Shown here one piece after another: positions 1 through 6,983 of a DNA stretch of 7,392 nt. This DNA is from Clostridia bacterium (lineage in GTDB: Bacteria; Bacillota; Clostridia; Oscillospirales; Acutalibacteraceae). The position numbers and the translations under genes were made by a program. The DNA lies in contig JAFRZS010000255.1 in assembly GCA_017442445.1 (NCBI GenBank), positions 1-7,392 of the forward strand, read 5' to 3'. Below the pieces are notes generated by a model, which was not told the origin of the DNA, did no database searches, and saw only the letters and a program-made list of their open reading frames with translations. The first letter of the stretch is position 1, and the number at the start of each line of letters is the position of its first letter.

Positions 1-1
1 A

Positions 2-1114
2 TTTGCAACATTGGGAATACTCGTAATTTATCCCGAACTGTATAAGCTTTTTACACAGCGCTTCAGCGAAAAGAATAACTTTTTCTTCTCTTCCTTAAAA
101 GGCGTAATTTCAACAGTTGCAGTTACGATATCAGCAACTGTTGCTTTGATACCGATATATGTTTTCAGTTTGAAAACACTGTCACTTATAGCGGTTGTTA
201 CTAATTTGTTGATAATATCGTTGTCAACTATAGTTATGGTATTGTCAGCAGGTACTGCAATTTTCTCAGGAATACCCGGGATATCCGTTGTGTTTACTTA
301 TGTAACAAACACTTTGGGAAAGTTCATTTTGTTCGTGGTAAGAACTTTGTCAAAAGTACCGCATGCAAGTGTGTATGTTCACAAGGACTACATTAAATAT
401 TGGTTAGCAATAGCGCTTGTTGTGTGTGCTTTTACACTCGTTTTTATTGCGGATAAAAGGCGAAGACTTAAAATCAATGCATTGTTTTGTGCGGTTGCAT
501 TTGCTGTGAGCTTTATTGTTAATTCAATGCTTGAAAACACTGTTTCAAAAGTTGATTTATTTTCTAAAAGTGACGGATATATCATTTCTGTCAGACATGA
601 TGATTTGTGTGTGCTTATAGATTACAGCTCAAACAAAGATACATATAAAGCTTTAGAATCATATATGACGATTCACAGGATTGACAATATTGATTTACTT
701 GTGTGCAATTCTGATTCAAAGCTGTTAAAGCTTGAGGATAAAATCAGTCAGAAGGTTCTCATGAATGAAAACGAAAGTTTTTCATTGACGGTAGATGACG
801 AGATAGCGATAAATTATTATAAAGAATTCAAAGACAGCATTTATTTTGATATCGGAGATACAGAGGGTCTGATAGTTAAGAATTACGAAACAGACTATAA
901 TGTTTTACCCGATACAATGAAGTCTGCTGATTTACTGATATGTAACAACAGGATACCTCTGAATTTTAACGCAGAGAGATATGGAAATATTCTGGTTTCT
1001 CAGAGATCATATAACGGTTTTACAGAAGATAACGCGCATTCGACTGCGCTTGAAGGAACACTTTCTTACAGGTGTACCGATAACGGCAATTATGAGATAA
1101 GGGGAATTTACTGA
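2..1114 (+). CDS. comEC: ComEC/Rec2-family DNA uptake channel, C-terminal part (5' end outside window)
   Basis: The reading frame is open to the left edge, so this is the last 370 residues of a longer protein. The first complete codons read FATLGILVIYP, resembling the conserved 'FLATLGI' stretch of the ComEC membrane domain, so the TTG at position 11 is internal and not a start. Residues ~30-175 hold several hydrophobic segments with the family-like stretches ATVALIPIYVF and VVTNLLIISLS (competence domain, PF03772 type). Family role: a polytopic membrane channel carrying single-stranded DNA into the cytoplasm during transformation. The last ~190 residues sit where ComEC usually has a metallo-beta-lactamase-like domain. 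They keep weak landmarks (SDGYIISV, CVLIDYSS, and a final ALEGTLSY) but have no HxHxDH-like motif and no GHHGS-like motif. The stop (TGA) overlaps the holA start by 1 nt. The comEC-holA neighbourhood is common in Firmicutes and supports the call. Family certain; nuclease activity doubtful. Confidence 0.9.
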   Translation, partial: FATLGILVIYPELYKLFTQRFSEKNNFFFSSLKGVISTVAVTISATVALIPIYVFSLKTLSLIAVVTNLLIISLSTIVMVLSAGTAIFSGIPGISVVFTYVTNTLGKFILFVVRTLSKVPHASVYVHKDYIKYWLAIALVVCAFTLVFIADKRRRLKINALFCAVAFAVSFIVNSMLENTVSKVDLFSKSDGYIISVRHDDLCVLIDYSSNKDTYKALESYMTIHRIDNIDLLVCNSDSKLLKLEDKISQKVLMNENESFSLTVDDEIAINYYKEFKDSIYFDIGDTEGLIVKNYETDYNVLPDTMKSADLLICNNRIPLNFNAERYGNILVSQRSYNGFTEDNAHSTALEGTLSYRCTDNGNYEIRGIY

Positions 1115-2154
1115 TGTCAAAAATCTCCGAACAGGAATTAAAACTGCAGATACGAAACAAAGATTTCGCAAGAATATACCTGATTTACGGTCAGGAAGCA
1201 TTCTTGAAAAAATCATACAGTGAAATGATTGTTTCCAAATGTGTTGATAAAGATTTTACGGATTTCAATTTTCATAAATTTGACGGAAAAGATTTATCTG
1301 TTGAGGAAGTTTTAGAAGCAGTTGAAACCTTTCCGATGATGGCAGACAGAACATGCACCTTGATAACAGATCTTGAAATAGATTCACTTTCGGCAGTACA
1401 GTTTGAAAATCTTATTGATATTTTTTCAGATCCGCCGGAAACGACGGTTATTGTTCTTCTGATGGAAAATATTGATTTCAAAGAGAACAAAAACGAAAGA
1501 CACAAAACTCTTGTTAAAACTGTTGATGAGGCAGGTTGTGTAGTTCCGTTTGAAAAAATCACACCAAACGAGCTTTCAAAAATTCTCGCCAACGGTGCAA
1601 CTAAAAGAGGCAGTATTTTAAGCCGATCAAATGCGGAATATTTAATATCCTACTGCGGAAATGACATGAACACTCTCCAGAATGAGCTTGATAAACTGTG
1701 TTATTATGTAGGAGAGGGAGAAATCACGAAAGCCGTAATTGACGATATAGCTTCAAAATCGTTTGAAGCGTCAGCGTTCGACCTTGTCAGAGCAATAATT
1801 TTAAAGGATGCAGACAAAGCCTTTCAGGTGCTTTATGACCTCAATATGCAGGGTATTAAAGCGGAAATGATATTGGGTGCAATAATATCAAATTTCATTG
1901 ATATGTACAGAGCAAAGGTCTGTGTTCTGGCAGGAGAAAAAGTTGAATACGGAGTAAAAGTTTTTTCAGCGTACAAGGGTAAAGATTACAGGCTGAAAAA
2001 AGCAAACAGTAACAACAGAAATCTTACGATAGAAAAAATCCGCGAATGTCTTGATGAATTGGATTTATGCGATCAGATGTTAAAATCCTATTCTTCAGAT
2101 CCTAAAATTGCGATTGAAAAACTTATAATAAAACTGATATTACTATTATCATAG
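1114..2154 (+). CDS. holA: DNA polymerase III delta subunit
   Basis: This 346-residue protein has the length and layout of HolA, the clamp-loader subunit that opens the beta sliding clamp and helps load it onto primed DNA. The N-terminal AAA+-like fold starts with IYLIYGQEAFLKKSY (residues 21-35). This is the family's degenerate nucleotide-binding region, without a GKT/GKS Walker A, as expected for delta, which does not hydrolyse ATP. Further landmarks are GNDMNTLQNELDKLCYY (182-198), a family-type helix, and EASAFDLVRAII (218-229), which opens the linker to the helical collar domain. The C-terminal collar contains LDELDLCDQMLKS (313-325). The ATG overlaps the comEC stop (TGATG), with AAGGGG at 1099-1104 as the ribosome-binding site, so the gene is probably translationally coupled to comEC. 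The rpsT gene often found next to holA in Firmicutes is absent here. Family assignment is firm. Confidence 0.93.
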   Translation: MSKISEQELKLQIRNKDFARIYLIYGQEAFLKKSYSEMIVSKCVDKDFTDFNFHKFDGKDLSVEEVLEAVETFPMMADRTCTLITDLEIDSLSAVQFENLIDIFSDPPETTVIVLLMENIDFKENKNERHKTLVKTVDEAGCVVPFEKITPNELSKILANGATKRGSILSRSNAEYLISYCGNDMNTLQNELDKLCYYVGEGEITKAVIDDIASKSFEASAFDLVRAIILKDADKAFQVLYDLNMQGIKAEMILGAIISNFIDMYRAKVCVLAGEKVEYGVKVFSAYKGKDYRLKKANSNNRNLTIEKIRECLDELDLCDQMLKSYSSDPKIAIEKLIIKLILLLS

Positions 2155-2164
2155 GAATGATAAA

Positions 2165-2758
2165 ATGTTAAAAATAAAAGAAACGGTAATAGTAGAGGGT
2201 AAGTATGATAAGATAAAACTGTCAGACATACTTGATACTGTTATTATAACAACCGACGGCTTCGGTATTTTTAAAGACAAAGAAAAACTTGCGATGATAA
2301 GAACACTCGCCGAGAAAAACGGAATACTCATTCTGACAGACAGCGACTCGGCAGGTTTTAAAATACGGAATTACATAAGCTCAGCAGTAAGAAACGAGCT
2401 TATAAAACACGCATATATACCCGATATATTCGGTAAAGAAAAAAGAAAAACCGAGCCTTCAAAGGAAGGCAAGTTAGGGGTTGAAGGCGTTTCGGTTGAG
2501 GTAATTATGAAGGCGTTGGAAAATGCCGGAGTAGTCGTTGAAAAGCGACCGAAGACCGACAGAAGACTCATAACAACCACAGATTTATATGAGGACGGTC
2601 TCAGCGGAAGGGCAGACAGCAAAAAACTCAGAACACAGTTTTTGAAAAATCACGATTTACCCGAAAAGCTGTCAACTTCAGCGTTGATAAAAGTTCTCAA
2701 TACTATAATGACATATGAAGAATATAAGGAAGCTGTAAATAAAATCGGAGGAAAATAA
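2165..2758 (+). CDS. rnmV: RNase M5-like Toprim/DUF4093 protein
   Basis: This 197-residue protein has two parts. Residues ~5-120 form a Toprim domain: VIVEGKYDK (8-16) supplies the conserved Glu (E11), and LILTDSDSAGFKIR (55-68) supplies the DxD pair (D59, D61). KHAYIP (81-86) and GVEGVS (105-110) match the RNase M5 landmarks 'KHAFLP' and 'GVEHAS' as I remember them. Residues ~133-190 match the DUF4093 C-terminal domain (ITTTDLYEDGLSG, then LRTQFL, LPEKLS and LIKVLN). RNase M5 matures the 5S rRNA precursor in Firmicutes. The fit is recognisable but diverged: F replaces the Glu after the Toprim Gly (usual 'GE.IR'), and G replaces the His of GVEH. It also lies away from ksgA/tatD, the usual neighbours of rnmV. 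It may be the organism's RNase M5 or a Clostridial paralogue with another RNA or DNA target. The start is chosen by AGGA at 2153-2156, overlapping the holA stop; the ATG at 2158 closes within five codons. Confidence 0.75.
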   Translation: MLKIKETVIVEGKYDKIKLSDILDTVIITTDGFGIFKDKEKLAMIRTLAEKNGILILTDSDSAGFKIRNYISSAVRNELIKHAYIPDIFGKEKRKTEPSKEGKLGVEGVSVEVIMKALENAGVVVEKRPKTDRRLITTTDLYEDGLSGRADSKKLRTQFLKNHDLPEKLSTSALIKVLNTIMTYEEYKEAVNKIGGK

Positions 2759-3231
2759 TGATAAGAGTCGGACACGGATATGATGTACACAAGTTAACCG
2801 AGAACAGAAAGCTCATTTTAGGCGGAGTAGAAATCCCGCATGAAAAGGGTTTACTCGGTCATTCTGACGCAGATGTATTGCTTCACGCAATTTCTGACAG
2901 TTTACTTGGTGCAGCGGCATTCGGCGATATCGGAGGAATGTTTCCTGATACCGATGAAGAATACAAGGATGCAGACAGCATGGTGCTTTTGAAGGCTGTA
3001 TATGAAAGACTTAAAGAAAACGGCTACACAATAGTGAATGTTGATGCTACCGTAATTGCACAGCGTCCGAAACTCAAAGATTATATTCCGAAAATGAGAG
3101 AGCTTATTGCAGAATGTCTTGAGCTTGATGTTGACAGAATCAATGTTAAAGCAACAACAGAAGAAGGTCTCGGATTTACGGGAAGAAAAGAAGGAATATC
3201 CGCACACGCGGTATCTTTGATCGAAATTTAA
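2758..3231 (+). CDS. ispF: 2-C-methyl-D-erythritol 2,4-cyclodiphosphate synthase
   Basis: This 157-residue protein is the full length usual for IspF. It converts CDP-methylerythritol 2-phosphate to methylerythritol 2,4-cyclodiphosphate plus CMP in the non-mevalonate (MEP) isoprenoid pathway, acting in the cytoplasm as a trimer. Metal ligands are visible: D9 and H11 in GYDVHKL, and H43 in the signature that starts LGHSDADVLLHAISD (33-47). Substrate-site landmarks are DIGGMFPDTD (57-66) and KATTEEGLGFTGRKEGI (131-147). No key residue is missing. The ATG overlaps the upstream stop (TAATG), and GGAGG at 2747-2751 lies 6 nt before it, so the start is well fixed. ispF is often next to or fused to ispD, but here it stands without it. 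It is the last gene of the first cluster: a 97-nt gap follows. Confidence 0.97.
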   Translation: MIRVGHGYDVHKLTENRKLILGGVEIPHEKGLLGHSDADVLLHAISDSLLGAAAFGDIGGMFPDTDEEYKDADSMVLLKAVYERLKENGYTIVNVDATVIAQRPKLKDYIPKMRELIAECLELDVDRINVKATTEEGLGFTGRKEGISAHAVSLIEI

Positions 3232-3242
3232 ACAGTATGTTA

Positions 3243-3277
3243 ATTATCCGTGAATTCTGAAAAAATCACGGTAATTT
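3243..3277. promoter_or_regulatory. Imperfect hairpin in the ispF-cdaA gap; possible terminator or regulatory structure
   Basis: AATTA (3243-3247) and CCGTGA (3249-3254) pair with TCACGG (3267-3272) and TAATT (3273-3277). This gives an 11-bp stem with one bulged T (3248) and a 12-nt loop. No run of T follows (next bases ATGATAG), so it does not look like a standard intrinsic terminator. It could partly end the ispF transcript, stabilise its 3' end, or sit in the cdaA leader. The structure is read directly; the role is a guess. Confidence 0.4.
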
Positions 3278-3311
3278 ATGATAGAATTATTGTAATAAAT
3301 ATTTTGATAAA
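3278..3311 (+). promoter_or_regulatory. Possible promoter region for cdaA-cdaR (weak)
   Basis: Downstream of the hairpin the sequence is almost pure A/T. It contains -10-like hexamers TATGAT (3278-3283) and TAGAAT (3283-3288). No convincing TTGACA-like -35 stands at 16-18 nt upstream; TTCTGA at 3256-3261 is the nearest and is poor. This is the only gap in the window large enough for a promoter, so a new transcription unit starting here is plausible but not shown. No riboswitch-like conserved structure was recognised. Confidence 0.25.
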
Positions 3312-3321
3312 AAGGGAGGAG
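3312..3321 (+). promoter_or_regulatory. Strong ribosome-binding site fixing the GTG start of cdaA
   Basis: AAGGGAGGAG lies 7 nt before the GTG at 3329 and is a near-perfect match to the anti-Shine-Dalgarno sequence. It supports the GTG, which has no ATG competitor at the right spacing. Confidence 0.75.
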
Positions 3322-3328
3322 AATATCG

Positions 3329-4231
3329 GTGACTTTCATAGAAACGATTGCTGATTTTTTTGAAAAACTCGGAAATGTATTTTCATCATTTTCGCTTTCA
3401 GATGCCCTGGATATATTACTCGTAACATTTTTGATATATGGAGCTATAAAGCTTTTAAGAGATACAAGAGCTATCCAGCTTGTAAAAGGAATTGTACTTA
3501 TAGGGATAATTTATCTTGTGATTATTGCACTTGATATGAATGCAAGTCAGTATATTTTCCAATCAATATTTTCCAACATCGTTCTTGTATTGCTTATACT
3601 TTTCCAGCCTGAAATCAGACACGCATTTGAAAGTCTCGGAAGAAGTAACATAACAAAGAAAATTCCTTTGATAGGCGCAAATAATATAGTACATGACAAA
3701 GAGTCTATTGAAAAAATGATAGGAGAAGTTATAAAGGCAGCAGAAGAAATGAGCGCAAAAAAAGTCGGCGCACTCATAGCTTTTGAAAGAGGCACACTTT
3801 TAGGTGAAATAGCGCAGAACGGCACACAGCTCGATGCGATAATATCAAGACAGTTGCTTGAAAACATATTCTATCCCAAGTCACCGCTTCATGACGGAGC
3901 GATTGTTGTCAGAGGTGACAGAGTTGTTTCAGCGGGATGTATTTTACCGCTTACATCAAACCCCGAACTCAGCACGGAACTCGGAACAAGACACAGAGCG
4001 GAAATAGGACTCAGCGAAGAAAGCGATGCATTGATTCTTGTGGTATCAGAAGAAACAGGTGCTGTTTCGTATGCTATCAGAGGAGAGCTTTACAGAGATG
4101 TTACAATGGAAAATCTTGAAAACGTACTTACGCAAAAGCTTTCGGAAAATACAAAACAGGATACAGGTCTTATAGCGAAGCTTCGCGGAATATTGAGCGG
4201 ATTGAAATCCGACGGAAAGGATGTCGGGTGA
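3329..4231 (+). CDS. cdaA: Diadenylate cyclase CdaA (c-di-AMP synthase)
   Basis: This 300-residue membrane enzyme joins two ATP into cyclic di-AMP, the second messenger controlling potassium and osmolyte balance and cell-wall homeostasis in Firmicutes. Three N-terminal membrane segments are visible (~26-43, 49-68, 77-93), the last ending in the family stretch LFQPEIRHAFESLG. A short linker leads to the cytoplasmic DAC domain (~125-260). There, FERGTLLGEIAQNG (152-165), the catalytic DGA motif in SPLHDGAIVV (185-194; D189) and the ATP-binding RHR motif in LGTRHRAEIGLSE (218-230) are all intact, followed by ALILVVSEETGAVS. Nothing essential is missing, so an active enzyme is expected. Translation starts at GTG behind a strong ribosome-binding site. 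The stop overlaps the cdaR start by 4 nt (GTGA), the usual cdaA-cdaR arrangement. Confidence 0.97.
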   Translation: MTFIETIADFFEKLGNVFSSFSLSDALDILLVTFLIYGAIKLLRDTRAIQLVKGIVLIGIIYLVIIALDMNASQYIFQSIFSNIVLVLLILFQPEIRHAFESLGRSNITKKIPLIGANNIVHDKESIEKMIGEVIKAAEEMSAKKVGALIAFERGTLLGEIAQNGTQLDAIISRQLLENIFYPKSPLHDGAIVVRGDRVVSAGCILPLTSNPELSTELGTRHRAEIGLSEESDALILVVSEETGAVSYAIRGELYRDVTMENLENVLTQKLSENTKQDTGLIAKLRGILSGLKSDGKDVG

Positions 4232-5538
4232 TAACAATGAGTGATAAGAAAAAGTTCAGTTCAAAGAATTTGTTTGCAAGTAATAAATTCACTCTTGCGT
4301 TTTCGTTTGTTCTTGCGTTTATTATCTGGATATCAGTTGCTATGGTATTCAGTCCCGAAACACAGAGAGTTATTGAAGATGTACCTGTAAAAATAAATAT
4401 GGAGAACAGTGTCCCTGAAAAATTTGACCTTCAGCTTTTCGGTCAGACCGAGTTTACGGTTGATGTAACAATTACAGGTAAGAGATATATTGTCGGTTCA
4501 AAAAATGTAAATGCGGATTCAATTGAAGTAGTTGCGCAGACAGGTTATGTTGACTCGGCAGGAAAAACAAGATTGCCGTTAAAAGTATCTCTTGTTGATA
4601 CAACAGCCGATTATGTGATTGAAGCCGTTTCGGCAGAATACATTGAAGCGTATTTTGATGAATATAAGGAAGCAAAATTCCCCTTATCAGTAAGCGTGGA
4701 TTATGATGGTGATTATGTACCGGAAGGTTACATCAAAGGTGATCCCATTATTACTTTGAACTCTGAAACTGTAACAGAGGTTCAGATTTCAGGTCCCGCA
4801 CAGGAAGTTAACAGCATCAAAAATGTCTATGTAAAGGTTGATATCAAAGAACAGCTGACATCAACAAAAGTTATTGAAGCACAGATTGTTCCGACAGATG
4901 AATTCGGAATGGAGAGAAAATATATCAAAGTAAACGGTGAAGAAGAAGCTAAGGCAATTGTAACCATTCCTGTTTTAAAAACCGGAGAGGTAAATACAGA
5001 TGTTGATTTCTCGGGAGTTCCCGCAGCATATACACAGGCACTTCCGAAAACATATATTTCTCCGGTGTCTGTTAAAGTGGCGATGCCGGAAAGTGATTTT
5101 TCGAAAATCGATTCACTTGTACTGACAGAGATAGATTTTTCTTCTCTTGCTGCAAGAAAAAATACTTTGATGCTGACAAAGGATAAGCTTGAAAACTCAA
5201 ACTTCAAAATCATGGACAATACCGAGGTTTTTGAAATTACGGTTGATTTATCAGAGATGTCACAGAAAGTTCTTTATCTTGATACAAGCAAGATAACATT
5301 GTTGAACAAAAAGAATTTTGCAGATATAAGCTTTAATTCGTCAAAAATGCAGGTGACCGTCGTCGGACCGAAGGAGTCGATTGAGGACATAACTGCAGAT
5401 AACTTATTGGCAGAGATCAATCTTGATAATATAACTGCTTCGCAAGAAGCACAGGAAGTTGATGTAAAAATGAGTCTTAAAAATATATCGGACTCATGGA
5501 TTTACGGAACATATAAAACTAAAATATCAGTAAAATAA
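4228..5538 (+). CDS. cdaR: CdaR/YbbR-domain membrane-anchored regulator of CdaA
   Basis: This protein of 436 residues has one N-terminal membrane anchor (~21-42, with an aromatic FIIWISVAMVF stretch) preceded by a basic DKKKF segment. About 390 extracytoplasmic residues follow. They divide into four YbbR-type beta-rich repeats, approximately 50-145, 150-250, 252-342 and 347-435. Repeat ends resemble each other: TVDVTITG, TEVQISGP and MQVTVVGP (375-381) are the same motif in successive repeats. In studied Firmicutes CdaR binds CdaA at the membrane and tunes c-di-AMP output, and the gene overlap here fits that. Two starts are possible. GTG at 4228 overlaps the cdaA stop and has AGGA (4218-4221) 6 nt before it. 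ATG at 4237 (433 residues) has GGTGA (4227-4231) 5 nt before it. The choice does not change the mature domains. glmM, a frequent next gene, is absent. Confidence 0.93.
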   Translation: MITMSDKKKFSSKNLFASNKFTLAFSFVLAFIIWISVAMVFSPETQRVIEDVPVKINMENSVPEKFDLQLFGQTEFTVDVTITGKRYIVGSKNVNADSIEVVAQTGYVDSAGKTRLPLKVSLVDTTADYVIEAVSAEYIEAYFDEYKEAKFPLSVSVDYDGDYVPEGYIKGDPIITLNSETVTEVQISGPAQEVNSIKNVYVKVDIKEQLTSTKVIEAQIVPTDEFGMERKYIKVNGEEEAKAIVTIPVLKTGEVNTDVDFSGVPAAYTQALPKTYISPVSVKVAMPESDFSKIDSLVLTEIDFSSLAARKNTLMLTKDKLENSNFKIMDNTEVFEITVDLSEMSQKVLYLDTSKITLLNKKNFADISFNSSKMQVTVVGPKESIEDITADNLLAEINLDNITASQEAQEVDVKMSLKNISDSWIYGTYKTKISVK

Positions 5539-5559
5539 TTTTAAAAGGGAGGGCTTTAT

Positions 5560-6972
5560 ATGTTGAAAAAATTTAAGATTTTTAATATAGCAGCACTCCT
5601 TGTTGCGTTTTTAATCTTTCTGAGCGGTTGTTCATTTTCAATTATTTCAGTTGAGAAGCTTGTGCGTCCTCCGTATGCGAGTGATGAAATGAAGGAAGTG
5701 CAGGAAAAATTCTACGATTTCGTGGGCAATTCCGTAACATTACTTACTCCTGCAAACGGCGATTACAGAACATCATTTATAATGTACGATATCGACGGTG
5801 AAAAGGGAGAGGAAGCACTTGTTTTCTATGTTGGAAATGACAGCACTTCTCATCTCCATATATTAAAAAAGGTAAAAGACAGATGGATAAACGCAGGAGA
5901 TTTTGTCGGTTACGGAAACTCTCTTGACTTCGTTAATTTCGTTGATATGAACTCAGATGCTATACCTGAGATTCTTGTCGGTTGGAGCAGACTTAATTCT
6001 ACAGCACTCGGCAAGTATTTTTCGGTATATAGCTGCGATACACTTTCAACTTCGTTTAAAATCAGATCACTTATCAGTGAAAACTACACGCTTATAACAA
6101 CAGCGGATATAGACAATGATAAGAACACTGATATTCTCGTAACAATGCTTGATACATCACAATCCGTGACAAGAGCATACGCAAGAATGTTCAGCTATCA
6201 GGAAGGCTATGACGAAAATCAGAACGGCCCGATGATTACACTTGTCACAGAGGTACAGCTTGACGGTAATATCACATCTTATTATAAGATGTACACCGAA
6301 AGCACACAGACTGAAAATATCGTATATGTTGATGCATACAAGGGCGATTCACAGATGATAACAGAAGTTCTTACCTGCAAGAAAAATGCAAGTACATCTG
6401 ACGGCGGAGCAGCTGTTGATAAGTATGCGCTTGAAGCACCGCTTCTTGATAAATCCACTTTGACAATGAATGCTACCTGGAGAGGTGTCAATATGCCGTC
6501 ACGAGATATAGATGCAGACGGATTTATTGAAATTCCCGTACAGACTCCGGTAGATGCATCAACAGTGCCTGTAAATCAGAGCCTTATAAAGCTTGAGCTT
6601 ACAGATTGGGTGCGGTACAGAAACGGTGAGCTTCAAACGGTAAAATCGTGTTTTGTGTCTCCGAAGGGTGATTATTACCTCTATATTGATGATTCAATCA
6701 AATCTCAGGTAAAAGCTCAGTACAGCAGAGCTGACAAAAAACTTAAAATCTATACAGGATACGATTCATGGCAGACAGAACTTGCCACAATATATGAATT
6801 TTCCGCAACAGACTGGAATGTTCTGAATGAACAGGGTGAAAATGAATATCTCTTCCTGAGAGAAAATCAGAAGCTCGGCACAGTTTATGCTTGTACATTC
6901 ACATTATACGGTCAGGACGATTTCGGCATTTCAGCGGAATACATTGACAAAAACTTTGTAATAAATTCTTAA
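5560..6972 (+). CDS. Secreted lipoprotein with FG-GAP/VCBS-like Asp-rich repeats, function unknown
   Basis: I do not recognise a named family for the whole 470-residue protein. The N-terminus is a lipoprotein signal: basic MLKKFK, a hydrophobic stretch, then lipobox LSGC with C24 as the lipidation site. Export and anchoring to the outer face of the membrane are therefore expected. The mature part has repeated Asp-rich turns followed by a beta-strand: YDIDGEKGEEALVFY (76-90), VDMNSDAIPEILVGW (128-142), ADIDNDKNTDILVTM (182-196) and RDIDADGFIEIPVQT (315-329). The first three are spaced 52 and 54 residues apart. This resembles calcium-binding loops in FG-GAP/VCBS beta-propeller blades. The C-terminal ~130 residues (345-470) have no motif I know. 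GGGAGGG (5547-5553), 6 nt before the ATG, fixes the start. The gene lies 21 nt after cdaR and 11 nt before a response regulator, which suggests an envelope-sensing or wall-related role; that is inference only. Confidence 0.8.
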   Translation: MLKKFKIFNIAALLVAFLIFLSGCSFSIISVEKLVRPPYASDEMKEVQEKFYDFVGNSVTLLTPANGDYRTSFIMYDIDGEKGEEALVFYVGNDSTSHLHILKKVKDRWINAGDFVGYGNSLDFVNFVDMNSDAIPEILVGWSRLNSTALGKYFSVYSCDTLSTSFKIRSLISENYTLITTADIDNDKNTDILVTMLDTSQSVTRAYARMFSYQEGYDENQNGPMITLVTEVQLDGNITSYYKMYTESTQTENIVYVDAYKGDSQMITEVLTCKKNASTSDGGAAVDKYALEAPLLDKSTLTMNATWRGVNMPSRDIDADGFIEIPVQTPVDASTVPVNQSLIKLELTDWVRYRNGELQTVKSCFVSPKGDYYLYIDDSIKSQVKAQYSRADKKLKIYTGYDSWQTELATIYEFSATDWNVLNEQGENEYLFLRENQKLGTVYACTFTLYGQDDFGISAEYIDKNFVINS

Positions 6973-6983
6973 GGGTGAAAAAA

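Noticed and set aside
11..13. TTG at 11 as the start of the first gene
   Set aside because: The frame is open to the left edge and the codons before it continue the conserved FATLGI stretch of ComEC, so it is internal.
2149..3207. Several - strand open frames of 60-101 codons across the Toprim gene and ispF
   Set aside because: All are antisense to conserved genes and have low-complexity Ser/Phe/Ile-rich or Cys-rich translations typical of shadow frames.
3243..3285. Intrinsic terminator after ispF
   Set aside because: The stem is real but is followed by ATGATAG and not a T-run, so it is listed only as a possible regulatory hairpin.
3232..3328. c-di-AMP (ydaO/yuaA) riboswitch upstream of cdaA
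   Set aside because: The 97-nt gap is too short and too A/T-rich, and shows none of the multi-helix layout expected of that riboswitch.
3937..4119. 60-codon + strand frame inside cdaA
   Set aside because: It overlaps the catalytic RHR region of cdaA in another frame; the Arg/Thr-rich product is a by-product of that coding sequence.
4827..5219. 130-codon open frame on the - strand inside cdaR
   Set aside because: It lies entirely within a well-supported gene on the other strand, has no ribosome-binding site of note and no recognisable domain.
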